From NCBI RefSeq assembly GCF_900626075.1, contig NZ_UYZY01000002.1:496001-560000 (forward strand): a DNA stretch of 64,000 nt, read 5' to 3'. This document shows, piece by piece, positions 8,560 through 16,988 of the stretch. This DNA comes from Clostridium transplantifaecale. GTDB taxonomy: Bacteria > Bacillota > Clostridia > Lachnospirales > Lachnospiraceae. The position numbers and the translations under genes were made by a program. The stretch's first letter is position 1, and each line of letters begins with the position of its first letter. The notes beneath the pieces were generated by a model. That model made no database searches. It was given only the letters and a program-made list of their open reading frames with translations, and was not told where the DNA came from.

Positions 8560-8749
8560 AAAAAGCTCCCCTTTCTTCTCCAGATTGTTCCAGATGACAT
8601 TTATTATAGCCGCCAGTTCCTGGTTTGGGAAGATGAGAATGGCATAAATCGATCGTCAAATATAGCCACAATTCGATTATTAAGTTAAGAAACCCTGGTC
8701 TTATCCCATTTATAAAAGGTTGGAAAGAGCTGCCTGTTGCGGGCTGAAA

Positions 8750-9442
8750 CTAAGCTCTGGACACCATTTCAAGCAGGAGCCGCACCGAATGCCGGATTGC
8801 CTGCGCCTCGAATACGGGGTAATCTATTCCGGCGCTGTCGTCGGCTTTATCGGAAATTGCCCTGATTACAAGGTATGGTATCTGATTGAGATAGGCCGCC
8901 TGTGCGATCGCCGCTCCCTCCATCTCCGTACAGCTTGCGTCAAATGTCTCGATCAGCCATTTCTTCTTATCTTTATCTGAAATAAACTGATCCCCGCTCA
9001 CAACGCGGCCCTTAAACGCCTGAATATCGGGATTCACTTCCCGGTTGCACTGAAGCGCCAGTTCAATTAGTCCCTCATCCGCCTTAAATGCAAAGGTGTC
9101 GACTCTGGGAATCTGTCCCTTCTTATAACCAAAGCCGCTGGCATCCATATCGTGCTGCACCGCATCGGTGGAAAGTACAATATCGCCGATATTGATCTCA
9201 TTCCTCAGTGAACCTGCAATCCCCGTGTTGACAATTGCGTCAACATGGAAGCGGTCGGCCAGAATCTGGCTGCACATACCCGCATTGACCTTGCCGATTC
9301 CCGAGCGGACCACAACCGCGTCCTTCCCGTTCAGTTTTCCTTCGTAAAAATCCATGCCTGCCACGGTTGTAATTGTGACATCCGTCATTTCTTCCTTGAT
9401 TTTAGCAACTTCCTCATCCATTGCGCCAATAATACCAAACAT
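8750..9442 (-). CDS. mtnN: 5'-methylthioadenosine/S-adenosylhomocysteine nucleosidase
   Basis: Cleaves MTA and SAH to adenine plus the thioribose or ribosylhomocysteine, relieving product inhibition of methylation and feeding the activated methyl cycle and AI-2 precursor. 230 residues, the standard length. The N-terminal MFGIIGAMDEEV holds the catalytic Glu11; CTEMEGAA (Glu175) binds ribose; RAISDKAD holds the catalytic Asp198. GGAGG stands upstream of the ATG. It is read from a strong promoter that shares its -35 region with the divergent TSCPD gene. Confidence 0.96.
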   Translation of the reverse strand: MFGIIGAMDEEVAKIKEEMTDVTITTVAGMDFYEGKLNGKDAVVVRSGIGKVNAGMCSQILADRFHVDAIVNTGIAGSLRNEINIGDIVLSTDAVQHDMDASGFGYKKGQIPRVDTFAFKADEGLIELALQCNREVNPDIQAFKGRVVSGDQFISDKDKKKWLIETFDASCTEMEGAAIAQAAYLNQIPYLVIRAISDKADDSAGIDYPVFEAQAIRHSVRLLLEMVSRA

Positions 9443-9552
9443 TACAATTCCTCCATCTCGTTGTTCATTTACATTACTCTTATTTGATTTAAAATCTTCA
9501 TTATATAAACGTCTGCTTTGTCACAGACGCCTTGTCCTTCGCATATCTGATC

Positions 9553-9581
9553 ATTATAATGTATTTTTACAATCTTGACAA
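9553..9581 (-). promoter_or_regulatory. Promoter of mtnN
   Basis: Minus strand: TTGTCA (9581-9576), 17-base spacer, TATAAT (9558-9553), about 110 bases before mtnN. The -35 box overlaps that of the divergent promoter. Confidence 0.7.
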
Positions 9582-9604
9582 TTCCTTTAGCACGGGGCTA
9601 TAAT
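9575..9604 (+). promoter_or_regulatory. Divergent promoter toward the TSCPD gene
   Basis: TTGACA (9575-9580), 18-base spacer, TATAAT (9599-9604). The leader to the ATG at 9829 is about 215 bases and holds small hairpins (CATGC/GCATG at about 9713, GACTGT/ACAGTC at 9774-9797) but no recognised riboswitch. Confidence 0.65.
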
Positions 9605-9828
9605 CAATTGTTACCGTTCACACCGGACGTATTCCGCATATCGCATAAATATATGAAAGCACGCCCACTGAATGCAACCAGGCCTTAGTTATAATCGTAA
9701 TATACATAATTTCATGCGGCTTTGCATGATTCAGAACGTAAATCAAGCGCGATTGCAACGCGTATTACAGAACATGACTGTGTCTGTTTTGACAGTCTGC
9801 AAACACAATATATCTGGAGGAAAGAATT

Positions 9829-10083
9829 ATGAAATTTAAAACGCAGGGAGTCTGTTCCCGTGAAATCAGTTTTGATGTGGAAAATAACAAGCTTACAAAT
9901 GTACATTTTATCGGCGGCTGCTCCGGTAATACTCAGGGTGTTGCCCGTCTCGTCGAGGGTATGGATATCGATGATGTGATCGCCCGCACAGAGGGTATCA
10001 ACTGCGGTTTCCGTCCTACCTCCTGCCCCGACCAGCTCGCCCGGGCATTAAAGCAGTATAAAGCCGAACAGGCCGGCCGCTAA
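9829..10083 (+). CDS. TSCPD domain protein (TIGR03905-like)
   Basis: 84-residue protein made of a single TSCPD domain, the module also found at the end of vitamin B12-dependent ribonucleotide reductases. Visible hallmarks are FIGGCSGNTQGVARL and the C-terminal CGFRPTSCPDQLA, with conserved Cys at about 31, 59 and 65 that could bind metal. Free-standing copies are common in Clostridia; their function is not established. GGAGG precedes the ATG at good spacing. Monocistronic, followed by a terminator. Confidence 0.88.
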   Translation: MKFKTQGVCSREISFDVENNKLTNVHFIGGCSGNTQGVARLVEGMDIDDVIARTEGINCGFRPTSCPDQLARALKQYKAEQAGR

Positions 10084-10097
10084 TCATTCACAGTCCG

Positions 10098-10143
10098 CTC
10101 CCCGCAGTTCACCCATACCGGCGTGTTCAGCGGGGAGTTTTTT
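10098..10143 (+). terminator. Terminator of the TSCPD gene
   Basis: Stem CTCCCCGC (10098-10105) / GCGGGGAG (10130-10137) followed by TTTTTT. Confidence 0.85.
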
Positions 10144-10203
10144 ACACCGCGGTTCCTAAAAATAATAATTTATAGTTTCATAATACATTTTCTTCCATAT
10201 ACA

Positions 10204-10212
10204 TGATATAAT
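10204..10212 (+). promoter_or_regulatory. Extended -10 promoter of the flavin reductase-rubredoxin gene
   Basis: TGATATAAT, an extended -10 element with no good -35. The 140-base leader contains a GC-rich hairpin (CCCGGC / GCCGGG at about 10266-10295) that may affect expression. Confidence 0.4.
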
Positions 10213-10352
10213 GGGGATATCTGATGCGGCATCGCAAGGATGGATTTAATTCAATGATGCTGTTTTGCGGGGCACCCGGCCGTTTGTTGCCGGGGAGGCG
10301 CCGCGGGATTTATACTCAGTAACTATTATCATATTTGAAGGGAGAAGCAAGA

Positions 10353-10973
10353 ATGAACGATAAGACAATGTTTAAACTGACTTATGGCCTGTTTGTACTG
10401 ACGGCCAGACAGGATGAGAAAGACAATGGATGTATTATTAATACGGCAGGCCAGGTAACGGCTGTTCCCAACCGAATCAGCGTTGCTGTAAATAAAGCCA
10501 ACTATACACATGACATGATCAAAGCCACCGGGAAATTCAACGTTTCCATATTAAGTGAGGAAGCTAAATTTTCCACGTTCCAGAGATTCGGATTCCAGTC
10601 CGGAAAAGACGTGAACAAGTTTGAAGGTTATGATCAGGTAAAACGCAGTGAGAATGGAATCTACTATGTGACCGAAGGCACCAACGGATTTATCTCCGCC
10701 ACCGTGGAAAACACCATGGACCTCGGAAGCCACACACTGTTTATCGCCGCTGTCGATGACATGGACGTTCTCAGTGAAGTTCCTTCCACAACCTATAACT
10801 TCTATCAGAGCAATATTAAACCAAAACCAGCCGCACCTGCTGTAAAGACAGGAAAGACTATCTGGCGCTGCCGGATTTGCGGATATGAGTATGAAGGTGA
10901 AGAGCTTCCGGCCGACTTCGTTTGTCCGATCTGTAAGCACCCTGCATCCGATTTCGAGAAAGTGATTGTTTAA
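10353..10973 (+). CDS. Flavin reductase domain fused to rubredoxin (high-molecular-weight rubredoxin)
   Basis: 206-residue redox protein. Residues 1-150 form a flavin reductase-like FMN-binding domain (LTARQDEKDNGCIIN, then FGFQSGKDVNKFEG). Residues about 164-206 are a complete rubredoxin with its iron ligands in CRICGYEYEG and CPICKHP. The same architecture is known as high-molecular-weight rubredoxin (Hrb), an NADH-linked electron donor to flavodiiron proteins that detoxify O2 or NO in acetogens; that role is inferred here. The ATG at 10353 follows AAGGGAG; an in-frame TTG at 10335 is less likely. No flavodiiron gene is adjacent. Confidence 0.9.
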   Translation: MNDKTMFKLTYGLFVLTARQDEKDNGCIINTAGQVTAVPNRISVAVNKANYTHDMIKATGKFNVSILSEEAKFSTFQRFGFQSGKDVNKFEGYDQVKRSENGIYYVTEGTNGFISATVENTMDLGSHTLFIAAVDDMDVLSEVPSTTYNFYQSNIKPKPAAPAVKTGKTIWRCRICGYEYEGEELPADFVCPICKHPASDFEKVIV

Positions 10974-10997
10974 AGCCGTATCTATATAACAATGAAG

Positions 10998-11035
10998 TCC
11001 TCCGTATTCAGCCCCGGCTAATGCGGAGGATTTTT
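10998..11035 (+). terminator. Terminator overlapping the end of the convergent LysR gene
   Basis: Stem TCCTCCGTATT (10998-11008) / AATGCGGAGGA (11020-11030), one G-U pair, then TTTTT. It includes the LysR stop codon at 11018-11020. Confidence 0.8.
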
Positions 11036-12004
11036 CTCTTTCTGCCGGTTGTCCTTCTTCTGTTCCGCTCCGGCCTCATGCGCCCCGTCCGCATCCCCGC
11101 CGCCGTCCGTCTGCTCTCCTGTTTGATCCAGCTGTTTCATTTTAAAGCACAGTTCCATAAAATCTTTGGCCGGTTTGTTCAAAAACTTATTCTGATGATA
11201 AACGATATAAAATTCCCGTTTCAGGTTCACCCCACTTACATAAAACTGCATGACTTTCCCTGACTTAAGGTATTCTTTCGCTGCCTGATAGGAGATGGCC
11301 GCGATTCCCAGATTCTTTTCAACCGCCTTCAGAATCGCCTGGTAACTTACGCTCTGCCATGCAGTGTGAAACTGTATCTTATTCATCTGAAGCAGATCGT
11401 TCAGGAGCTTGCGTTCAAAGGAATCCTTTTCCCTCATAATAAAACTGCAGTCGGCCAGCCGTTCCATTTCCACCGCCTTCCCGGCCCACGGATGCTCCGC
11501 CGCACAGATAAAGACAAGGGAATTATCCATGAAAAGCTCACTTTTAATAAAATGGTTGAACACCGGCCCTTCAATGAGGGCAAAATCCAGCTTGCTGTTT
11601 AAGATAAGCTGTTCAATCTTCGCGGAATTGTCAACGGTCACCTCAATCTCAATATCGGGATATATTCCCTTGAATGCCTTCACACATTGGGGAAGGAAGC
11701 TGTTGCCAATCGTCACATTACTTCCGATTCTTAATGAACCAAGAGAGTCCCAGTTCTTAATCTCAAATTCCATCTCATCAAACAGAATCACAATCTGTCT
11801 CGAATATTCCAGAAAGCGCCGCCCCGCCTCCGTAATCCTGAGCCGGTTGGAAATGCGGTCAAATAATTTCTGCCCGTAATAATGTTCCAGCTCCGCGATG
11901 GCAAAACTGACCGCAGGCTGCGCAATATAAAGTTCCCTGGCCGCCGCAGTTGTGCTTCCGGTGTCGCAGACTGCTATGAATATCTTAATGTGTCTCAAAG
12001 TCAT
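11018..12004 (-). CDS. LysR family transcriptional regulator
   Basis: 328-residue LysR-type regulator. The N-terminal winged helix is textbook (MTLRHIKIFIAVCDTGSTTA, then ARELYIAQPAVSFAIAELE), followed by the periplasmic-binding-like effector domain (SLGSLRIGSNVTIGNSFLP onward). It is divergent from the M20-DUF3604-NhaC operon, which it very likely controls; an inverted repeat and two overlapping promoters lie between. About 30 extra C-terminal residues are hydrophilic and low in complexity (QTDGGGDADGAHEAG), and the last codons are read from the stem of the convergent terminator. Confidence 0.93.
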   Translation of the reverse strand: MTLRHIKIFIAVCDTGSTTAAARELYIAQPAVSFAIAELEHYYGQKLFDRISNRLRITEAGRRFLEYSRQIVILFDEMEFEIKNWDSLGSLRIGSNVTIGNSFLPQCVKAFKGIYPDIEIEVTVDNSAKIEQLILNSKLDFALIEGPVFNHFIKSELFMDNSLVFICAAEHPWAGKAVEMERLADCSFIMREKDSFERKLLNDLLQMNKIQFHTAWQSVSYQAILKAVEKNLGIAAISYQAAKEYLKSGKVMQFYVSGVNLKREFYIVYHQNKFLNKPAKDFMELCFKMKQLDQTGEQTDGGGDADGAHEAGAEQKKDNRQKEKNPPH

Positions 12005-12095
12005 AAAATCTCCCCGATCCTTCAGGCTTTCTATATGCCGGTCCCCATACTGTTAGATGCATATCCTGATTCTATCATATTTCCTCACCAAATTA

Positions 12096-12123
12096 GTATA
12101 CGGATTCCATATAGTCTGTATAC
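12096..12123. promoter_or_regulatory. Candidate LysR operator
   Basis: Inverted repeat GTATACGGA (12096-12104) / TCTGTATAC (12115-12123), one mismatch, with a 10-base spacer. It lies beside the overlapping divergent promoters. The sequence CATATAGTCTGT recurs as CATATAGTCCGT about 28 bases on. Confidence 0.5.
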
Positions 12124-12124
12124 T

Positions 12125-12153
12125 TTTATATTATTTTACATATAGTCCGTCAA
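12125..12153 (-). promoter_or_regulatory. LysR gene promoter
   Basis: Minus strand: TTGACG (12153-12148), 17-base spacer, TATAAA (12130-12125). Confidence 0.55.
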
Positions 12154-12163
12154 GATATACAAT
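12135..12163 (+). promoter_or_regulatory. M20-DUF3604-NhaC operon promoter
   Basis: TTTACA (12135-12140), 17-base spacer, TACAAT (12158-12163). It overlaps the LysR promoter almost completely, so only one can fire at a time. Confidence 0.5.
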
Positions 12164-12200
12164 ATTTTCATAATTCAACATCTTCTGGAAGGAGATATTT

Positions 12201-13388
12201 ATGGATATCCTGAATCTGGCTTCTGAAGCAGAAAATTATATTATCGGACAGCGCCGCTATTTTCACCGTTTTCCCGAACCGGCCTGGGAAGAGGTTAAGA
12301 CAACACTTGCAATTGAAAAACAACTGAACGAAATCGGTCTGGAACCGATCCGGTTTGACGATATCTCAGGCGTTTATGCCTATATTCACGGCAAAAAAGC
12401 CGGTAAAGACGCTAAGACCATTCTGCTCCGTGCAGATATAGACGGTGTTTCCGTTCAGGAGAAGACCGGCCTCGATTTTGCAAGCGAGAATAGCGGCATG
12501 ATGCATGCCTGCGGACGTGACTGCCACATCGCAATGCTGCTCGGAGCCGCGAAGCTCTTAAAGGGACTTGAGGATTCCCTGGCGGGCCATGTAAAGCTCT
12601 TTTTCCAGGCCGCCGAGGAGAGCGCCTGCGCCTCCCAGGAATATATCAGGCGCGGGTTCCTGCAGGATGTGGATGCGATCTGTGCCGCCCATGTATACGG
12701 CGGGCTGGAAGCTCCGTTTATCGACATCGCCCCGGGATACAGAATGGCCAGCGCCGACAAGTTTGATATTGAGGTAACGGGCCTTGCCGCACACGTGAGC
12801 CTCCCTCATACCGGGAAGGACGCCATTGTCGCCGCAGCGGCTATTATAAACGGCCTCCAGACCTGTGTCTCCAGGGATAACGATCCTCTGAACCCCCTCG
12901 TCATCAATATAGGCACAATCCACGGCGGGACACAGCGTAATATCATCGCAGGCAAGGTAAAAATGGAAGGCACGGTCCGGATGCATTCCGCCGAAAAGAG
13001 GAAACAACTTGAAAAAACGCTGGAAAATATCGTGACGGAAACCGCGGGAGCCCTGGGCTGCGAAGCAAAACTGTCTTATCAGTACATGCTCCCCCCTCTG
13101 TATAATTCTCCCGAACTGAGCGTCATTGCCGATAAGGCCCTTCATAAACTTTTTGGCAGTGATATCAGAAAAGATGTGCCCCCGGTGATGGCCAGCGAGG
13201 ACTTTGCCTGTCTGACGGAACATATTCCGGGCCTTTATATCAATATAGGATGCGCCAATAAACAGCTCGGATACACGGAAAATAACTACAGCAGCCGTTT
13301 CATGGTGGATGAAAGTATTCTAAAAAACGGAACCGCCCTCTGCACGCAGATCGCGGTGGATTACCTGGGCGGCGGGTTTCCTGAGTGA
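12201..13388 (+). CDS. M20D-type amidohydrolase with altered metal motif
   Basis: 395-residue member of peptidase family M20D (IAA-amino-acid hydrolase / N-acyl amino acid amidohydrolase group), normal length. The HRFPEPAWEE start, LRADIDGV, FQAAEES and dimerisation lid are present. The metal-site motif reads HACGRDCH (residues 102-109) where the family has HACGHDxH, and the C-terminal His normally in an HSPxF motif is Tyr (NYSSRF). Two of the usual ligands therefore seem replaced, so activity or metal use may differ. It leads an operon with a DUF3604 protein and an NhaC antiporter, opposite a LysR regulator. GGAAGGAG precedes the ATG. Confidence 0.88.
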   Translation: MDILNLASEAENYIIGQRRYFHRFPEPAWEEVKTTLAIEKQLNEIGLEPIRFDDISGVYAYIHGKKAGKDAKTILLRADIDGVSVQEKTGLDFASENSGMMHACGRDCHIAMLLGAAKLLKGLEDSLAGHVKLFFQAAEESACASQEYIRRGFLQDVDAICAAHVYGGLEAPFIDIAPGYRMASADKFDIEVTGLAAHVSLPHTGKDAIVAAAAIINGLQTCVSRDNDPLNPLVINIGTIHGGTQRNIIAGKVKMEGTVRMHSAEKRKQLEKTLENIVTETAGALGCEAKLSYQYMLPPLYNSPELSVIADKALHKLFGSDIRKDVPPVMASEDFACLTEHIPGLYINIGCANKQLGYTENNYSSRFMVDESILKNGTALCTQIAVDYLGGGFPE

Positions 13389-13419
13389 ATGACCGGCAGA
13401 AACTACAAGGAGGAAAAGG

Positions 13420-15444
13420 ATGGCCAGAAGACTAAAGTATTTTAATGAAGTTCAGATTATGAGAAACAACATGGAACAGGTGAAGGACAGTAACGGAACC
13501 GTGCGGGTGGAACCGGAGGAGATCACCGTCGGAGGAAGCGGAACCTTTACCATAACTTATACGGTTGGGGAAGAGCCGATTTATATCGGCGGTGTGCTGC
13601 GCTTTACCATTCCGTTCGGCTTCACAAAACCCCAGATTGCGATGCCCATCTATCCGGGTTATGCCACGGCCGCCGTATCGCGGAAGAATGCTTCAGTTAA
13701 AACCTTTATCGTGGAAAACGACTGGTGGAAACGGGGACCTGACCGCTCCAAGACAGAAAATGTCTCCGAACACGTAGGCTCCCATGTCTGGGTCAGGGTG
13801 CTGGGCCATGCACTTACAAAAGGGGATCAGGTGATTCTCACCTATGGCGACACCTCCTACACCCCTCAGGCCGCCGCCCGGTACTGCCGCACCACCGGAC
13901 CCGTCCAGTTTGACGTGGCGACCGATCAGAGAGGGACACTGGAAGCTCCCTACAGCGGCTATTATCTGACCTCGGATTCTCCCACTGTAATGGTGCATCC
14001 CGAAGCGGCCTCCTTTTTTGAGGTGTACATCCCATCCGACCTGCAGGCCGGGACAGAGGCCGAGTGTACCGTCGCAGCCATTGATCCATACCGCAACCTG
14101 GCCGAACACCATACCGGAGAGCTGAGATGCCGCCTTGAAGATACGATTATTTATGAAGGGGTATTTGAACCGGATGACTGCGGCATTAAAAAGATCAAAT
14201 TCACTCCAGTCAAAGAAGGCACCCTGAGGGTATACGCCAAAAACCAGGACGGGAGCCTGTTAGGAGAGAGTAATCCAGGGATCTGTTCTGTACGGGCGGA
14301 TAACTGTAAGGTAATTGAACTGTCAGGTGACCCGGCAAATGGGCCGGCAAGCCAGCCGCTCCGTCATTTCTGGGGTGACATGCATGGACACACGGGGATC
14401 CAGTGGGGCCGCGGAAGCGGCCGCTCCTATTATGAGTATGCCAGAGAAGCGGCTGCCGTTGATTTCTGTGCGCTGACCGACCCCGATTCCGGCAGATACA
14501 CGAATAACAACAAAACCGCCCATCTGTCTCTGAGCTGCTACATGACGGACGCACAGTGGAAAGAGATTCAGGATATTAATAAAGCCTTTTATGAGGAAGG
14601 ACGATTTGTCCCGATTCTGGGATATGAGTATCATAACGATGCCCCCAACCCGGAGTTCGGAGGCGACCGCAATGTCTACTATGAGTCATATGACGAGCCG
14701 ATCCGCCGCTGTGTCGATGAGGGCAGCTACTGCCCGGAAGAACTCTGGGCGCAGCTTAAGAACCAGAATGTCAGGGCAATCACGGTTCCGCATCACAGCG
14801 CCAAGAAGGTGATGCTGGGAAGTTTTGAAATCCACGATGAGGAAATTCAGCGTCTGGTGGAAATCTATTCCTGCTGGGGCAACTCGGAAGGGGAAGGATG
14901 TGAGCGGCCAATCATTGGCGGTTCCGTCTATGAAAACCACTCCGTCCAGTATGCCCTCAGCAAGGGCTACCGCCTCGGTTTTGTAACCGGCAGCGATACG
15001 CATGCGGGTAATCCCGGATATTCCCACTGGGTATTCTCATCCGAACTGATGAGCTACCGGGGAGGCCTGACCTGCATCATGGCGGACCGTCTCGACCGGC
15101 ACAGCCTGTTTGATGCTCTGTGGAACCGGAGAGTCTACGCCACGACGGGTGAGCGCATTATTCTTGATTTTACGGTAAACGGAGCCATGATGGGGCAGGA
15201 AATCAGCCTGTCGGAAAATCCGGTCCGAAATCTGTCTGTCCGGGTTACAGGAACCGCCGACATCGAATCCGTTGAAATTATTTCAATGGGACATACTGTT
15301 TACAGAAAAGAAGGGAGCGGAAGAGAAATCGAATTTAACTGGCAGGATAGGAACCTGCCCAAAGCCGGATGGCTTTACTATTACGTTCGGGTATACCAGA
15401 AAGATAAGGCCATTGCCTGGTCAAGTCCAATCTGGGTAAGTTGA
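13420..15444 (+). CDS. DUF3604 / PHP-like metal-dependent hydrolase
   Basis: 674-residue protein. The first 300 residues are beta-rich and immunoglobulin-like (two repeats of a sandwich, for example VEPEEITVGGSGTFTITY). From about residue 315 a DUF3604-type PHP/amidohydrolase barrel follows, with the metal-binding signatures HFWGDMHGHTG (His322, His324), CALTDPDS, GYEYHN, PHHSA and TGSDTHAG. A further beta domain ends the protein. No signal peptide is seen, so it is cytosolic. The reaction is unknown; hydrolysis of a phosphoester or amide is possible. GGAGG precedes the ATG. It lies 31 bases after the M20 gene and 15 before nhaC. Confidence 0.85.
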   Translation: MARRLKYFNEVQIMRNNMEQVKDSNGTVRVEPEEITVGGSGTFTITYTVGEEPIYIGGVLRFTIPFGFTKPQIAMPIYPGYATAAVSRKNASVKTFIVENDWWKRGPDRSKTENVSEHVGSHVWVRVLGHALTKGDQVILTYGDTSYTPQAAARYCRTTGPVQFDVATDQRGTLEAPYSGYYLTSDSPTVMVHPEAASFFEVYIPSDLQAGTEAECTVAAIDPYRNLAEHHTGELRCRLEDTIIYEGVFEPDDCGIKKIKFTPVKEGTLRVYAKNQDGSLLGESNPGICSVRADNCKVIELSGDPANGPASQPLRHFWGDMHGHTGIQWGRGSGRSYYEYAREAAAVDFCALTDPDSGRYTNNNKTAHLSLSCYMTDAQWKEIQDINKAFYEEGRFVPILGYEYHNDAPNPEFGGDRNVYYESYDEPIRRCVDEGSYCPEELWAQLKNQNVRAITVPHHSAKKVMLGSFEIHDEEIQRLVEIYSCWGNSEGEGCERPIIGGSVYENHSVQYALSKGYRLGFVTGSDTHAGNPGYSHWVFSSELMSYRGGLTCIMADRLDRHSLFDALWNRRVYATTGERIILDFTVNGAMMGQEISLSENPVRNLSVRVTGTADIESVEIISMGHTVYRKEGSGREIEFNWQDRNLPKAGWLYYYVRVYQKDKAIAWSSPIWVS

Positions 15445-15459
15445 TAAGGGGGATATACA

Positions 15460-16896
15460 ATGGAAAGTGAGAAAAAGGAAAGAACAAATCAAAAAGAAGA
15501 AAGAAAAGAGTTACCTGCCTCCAGGTCATTAATCATCTTATTAGTGTCCTTGGCAGTCCTGCTGTACTGTGTTGCCATCTTAAAGGCAAATCCCGGCGTC
15601 AGCCTGATTCTTTCGGCGCTGTCGGCCGTCTATCTGGGTATGGCCTTCGGCTGCCCCTGGAAACAATTCGAAAATGACATTGGGGACACGTTTAAAACCA
15701 TGTTCATGGGAATGCTGATCATGATGTTCGTAGGAATTCTTATCGGCTCCTGGATGATCTCCGGCACCGTTCCGCTGATGATGTATTATGGCCTCAAACT
15801 GCTCCCGGCCCCCCTTTTTCTGGTTGCCAGCTGTCTTCTCTGCTGCCTGATGTCACTGATGACCGGAACTTCATGGGGTACCATGGGAACGGTAGGCGTA
15901 GCGCTGATCGGTGTGGCTGAGGGCCTCGGGATCCCGGTGGCCTATGCGGCCGGTTCCATCGTAGTGGGAGCCATCTTCGGTGACAAGCTCTCTCCGCTTT
16001 CGGACACGACGATTATGGCTCCCTACGTCTCGGGCGTAGACATTATCGACCATATAAAGTCCATGCTCTATACGACTATCCCCTGCCTGGTTATCTCCCT
16101 AATCCTCTATGCGGCGCTGGGAATGAAGTTCCAGGGCGGCCATATTGACAGTGAAGCTTATACTCAGATTTTAACGACACTGCAGGGTACTTTTATCTTA
16201 AATCCTATCCTTCTGCTGCCTCCGGTCGTCGTGCTGGTCCTCATCTTCCTCAGAAAGCCGACGATTCCCGTATTCGGAATCGGAATTCTCCTTGCGGCGA
16301 TACTTGCCGTCACCGTACAGGGGAAAGGAATCAAGGAAGTGCTGACCGCCCTCACAAGCGGACTCGGCATGTCAACCGGAGTTAGCCTGGTGGACTCGAT
16401 GATTAACCGCGGCGGACTGCTGAGCATGATGCCGTCGGTGGCTCTGATTATCGGAGCGGCAGTGTTCAGCTCCGCCCTGAAGGCCACCAATGTGTTCCAG
16501 ATGTTCCTCGACGCCATCCAGAAGTACGCCACCGGACGCAAATCACTGCTGGGTTTCAGCTACCTCCTTCACCTGATCCTGGCATCCTTCACCGGCGTAT
16601 ACCTGGTTACCTTCTCCATTGTCGGGCCGATACTGGGGCCGATGTTTGATAAATACGACCTGCACAGAAAGAACCTCTCCCGGATGCTGGAAGACACCGG
16701 AACCGCGTTCTCCCCGATCGTGCCATGGAGCAATATCTCCATTTTCATACTAGGCACACTGGGCGTCAGCTCTTTCCAGTACGTTTTATATGCGCCGATT
16801 ACCTATCTGGGGATTGTATTTGCGGCTATCTACATATTTACTGGATTCGGGATATTTAACAGCAAGGGGGAAATGCTGATTAAGGAGAAAAAATGA
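15460..16896 (+). CDS. nhaC: NhaC family Na+/H+ (or organic-ion) antiporter
   Basis: 478-residue inner-membrane antiporter of the NhaC family with about 11-12 hydrophobic segments and a charged N-terminal tail (KKERTNQKEERKE). Family landmarks include LMTGTSWGTMGTVG, GDKLSPLSDTT and the ending AFSPIVPWSN. Family members move Na+ out against H+, and some exchange malate/lactate or other organic acids. As the last gene of the operon it may export or import the substrate or product of the two hydrolases rather than serve simple sodium balance; this is inferred. Confidence 0.9.
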   Translation: MESEKKERTNQKEERKELPASRSLIILLVSLAVLLYCVAILKANPGVSLILSALSAVYLGMAFGCPWKQFENDIGDTFKTMFMGMLIMMFVGILIGSWMISGTVPLMMYYGLKLLPAPLFLVASCLLCCLMSLMTGTSWGTMGTVGVALIGVAEGLGIPVAYAAGSIVVGAIFGDKLSPLSDTTIMAPYVSGVDIIDHIKSMLYTTIPCLVISLILYAALGMKFQGGHIDSEAYTQILTTLQGTFILNPILLLPPVVVLVLIFLRKPTIPVFGIGILLAAILAVTVQGKGIKEVLTALTSGLGMSTGVSLVDSMINRGGLLSMMPSVALIIGAAVFSSALKATNVFQMFLDAIQKYATGRKSLLGFSYLLHLILASFTGVYLVTFSIVGPILGPMFDKYDLHRKNLSRMLEDTGTAFSPIVPWSNISIFILGTLGVSSFQYVLYAPITYLGIVFAAIYIFTGFGIFNSKGEMLIKEKK

Positions 16897-16924
16897 CAGC
16901 CTGTGTATGGAGAGCCTTCCTGTT

Positions 16925-16961
16925 GAAAAAAAGAAGACCGGCCGTCACCGGCTGATCTTCT
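16925..16961 (-). terminator. Terminator of the dpaL-ridA operon
   Basis: Minus strand stem AGAAGA...CCGG / CCGG...TCTTCT (16932-16961) with a 4-base bulge, followed by seven T. It also separates the convergent nhaC gene. Confidence 0.65.
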
Positions 16962-16988
16962 AATCATTTCTTTGCAAATAAATCCATA

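Noticed and set aside
10213..10352. Possible FMN riboswitch before the flavin reductase-rubredoxin gene
   Set aside because: There is a GC-rich hairpin, but the conserved FMN-aptamer segments are absent.
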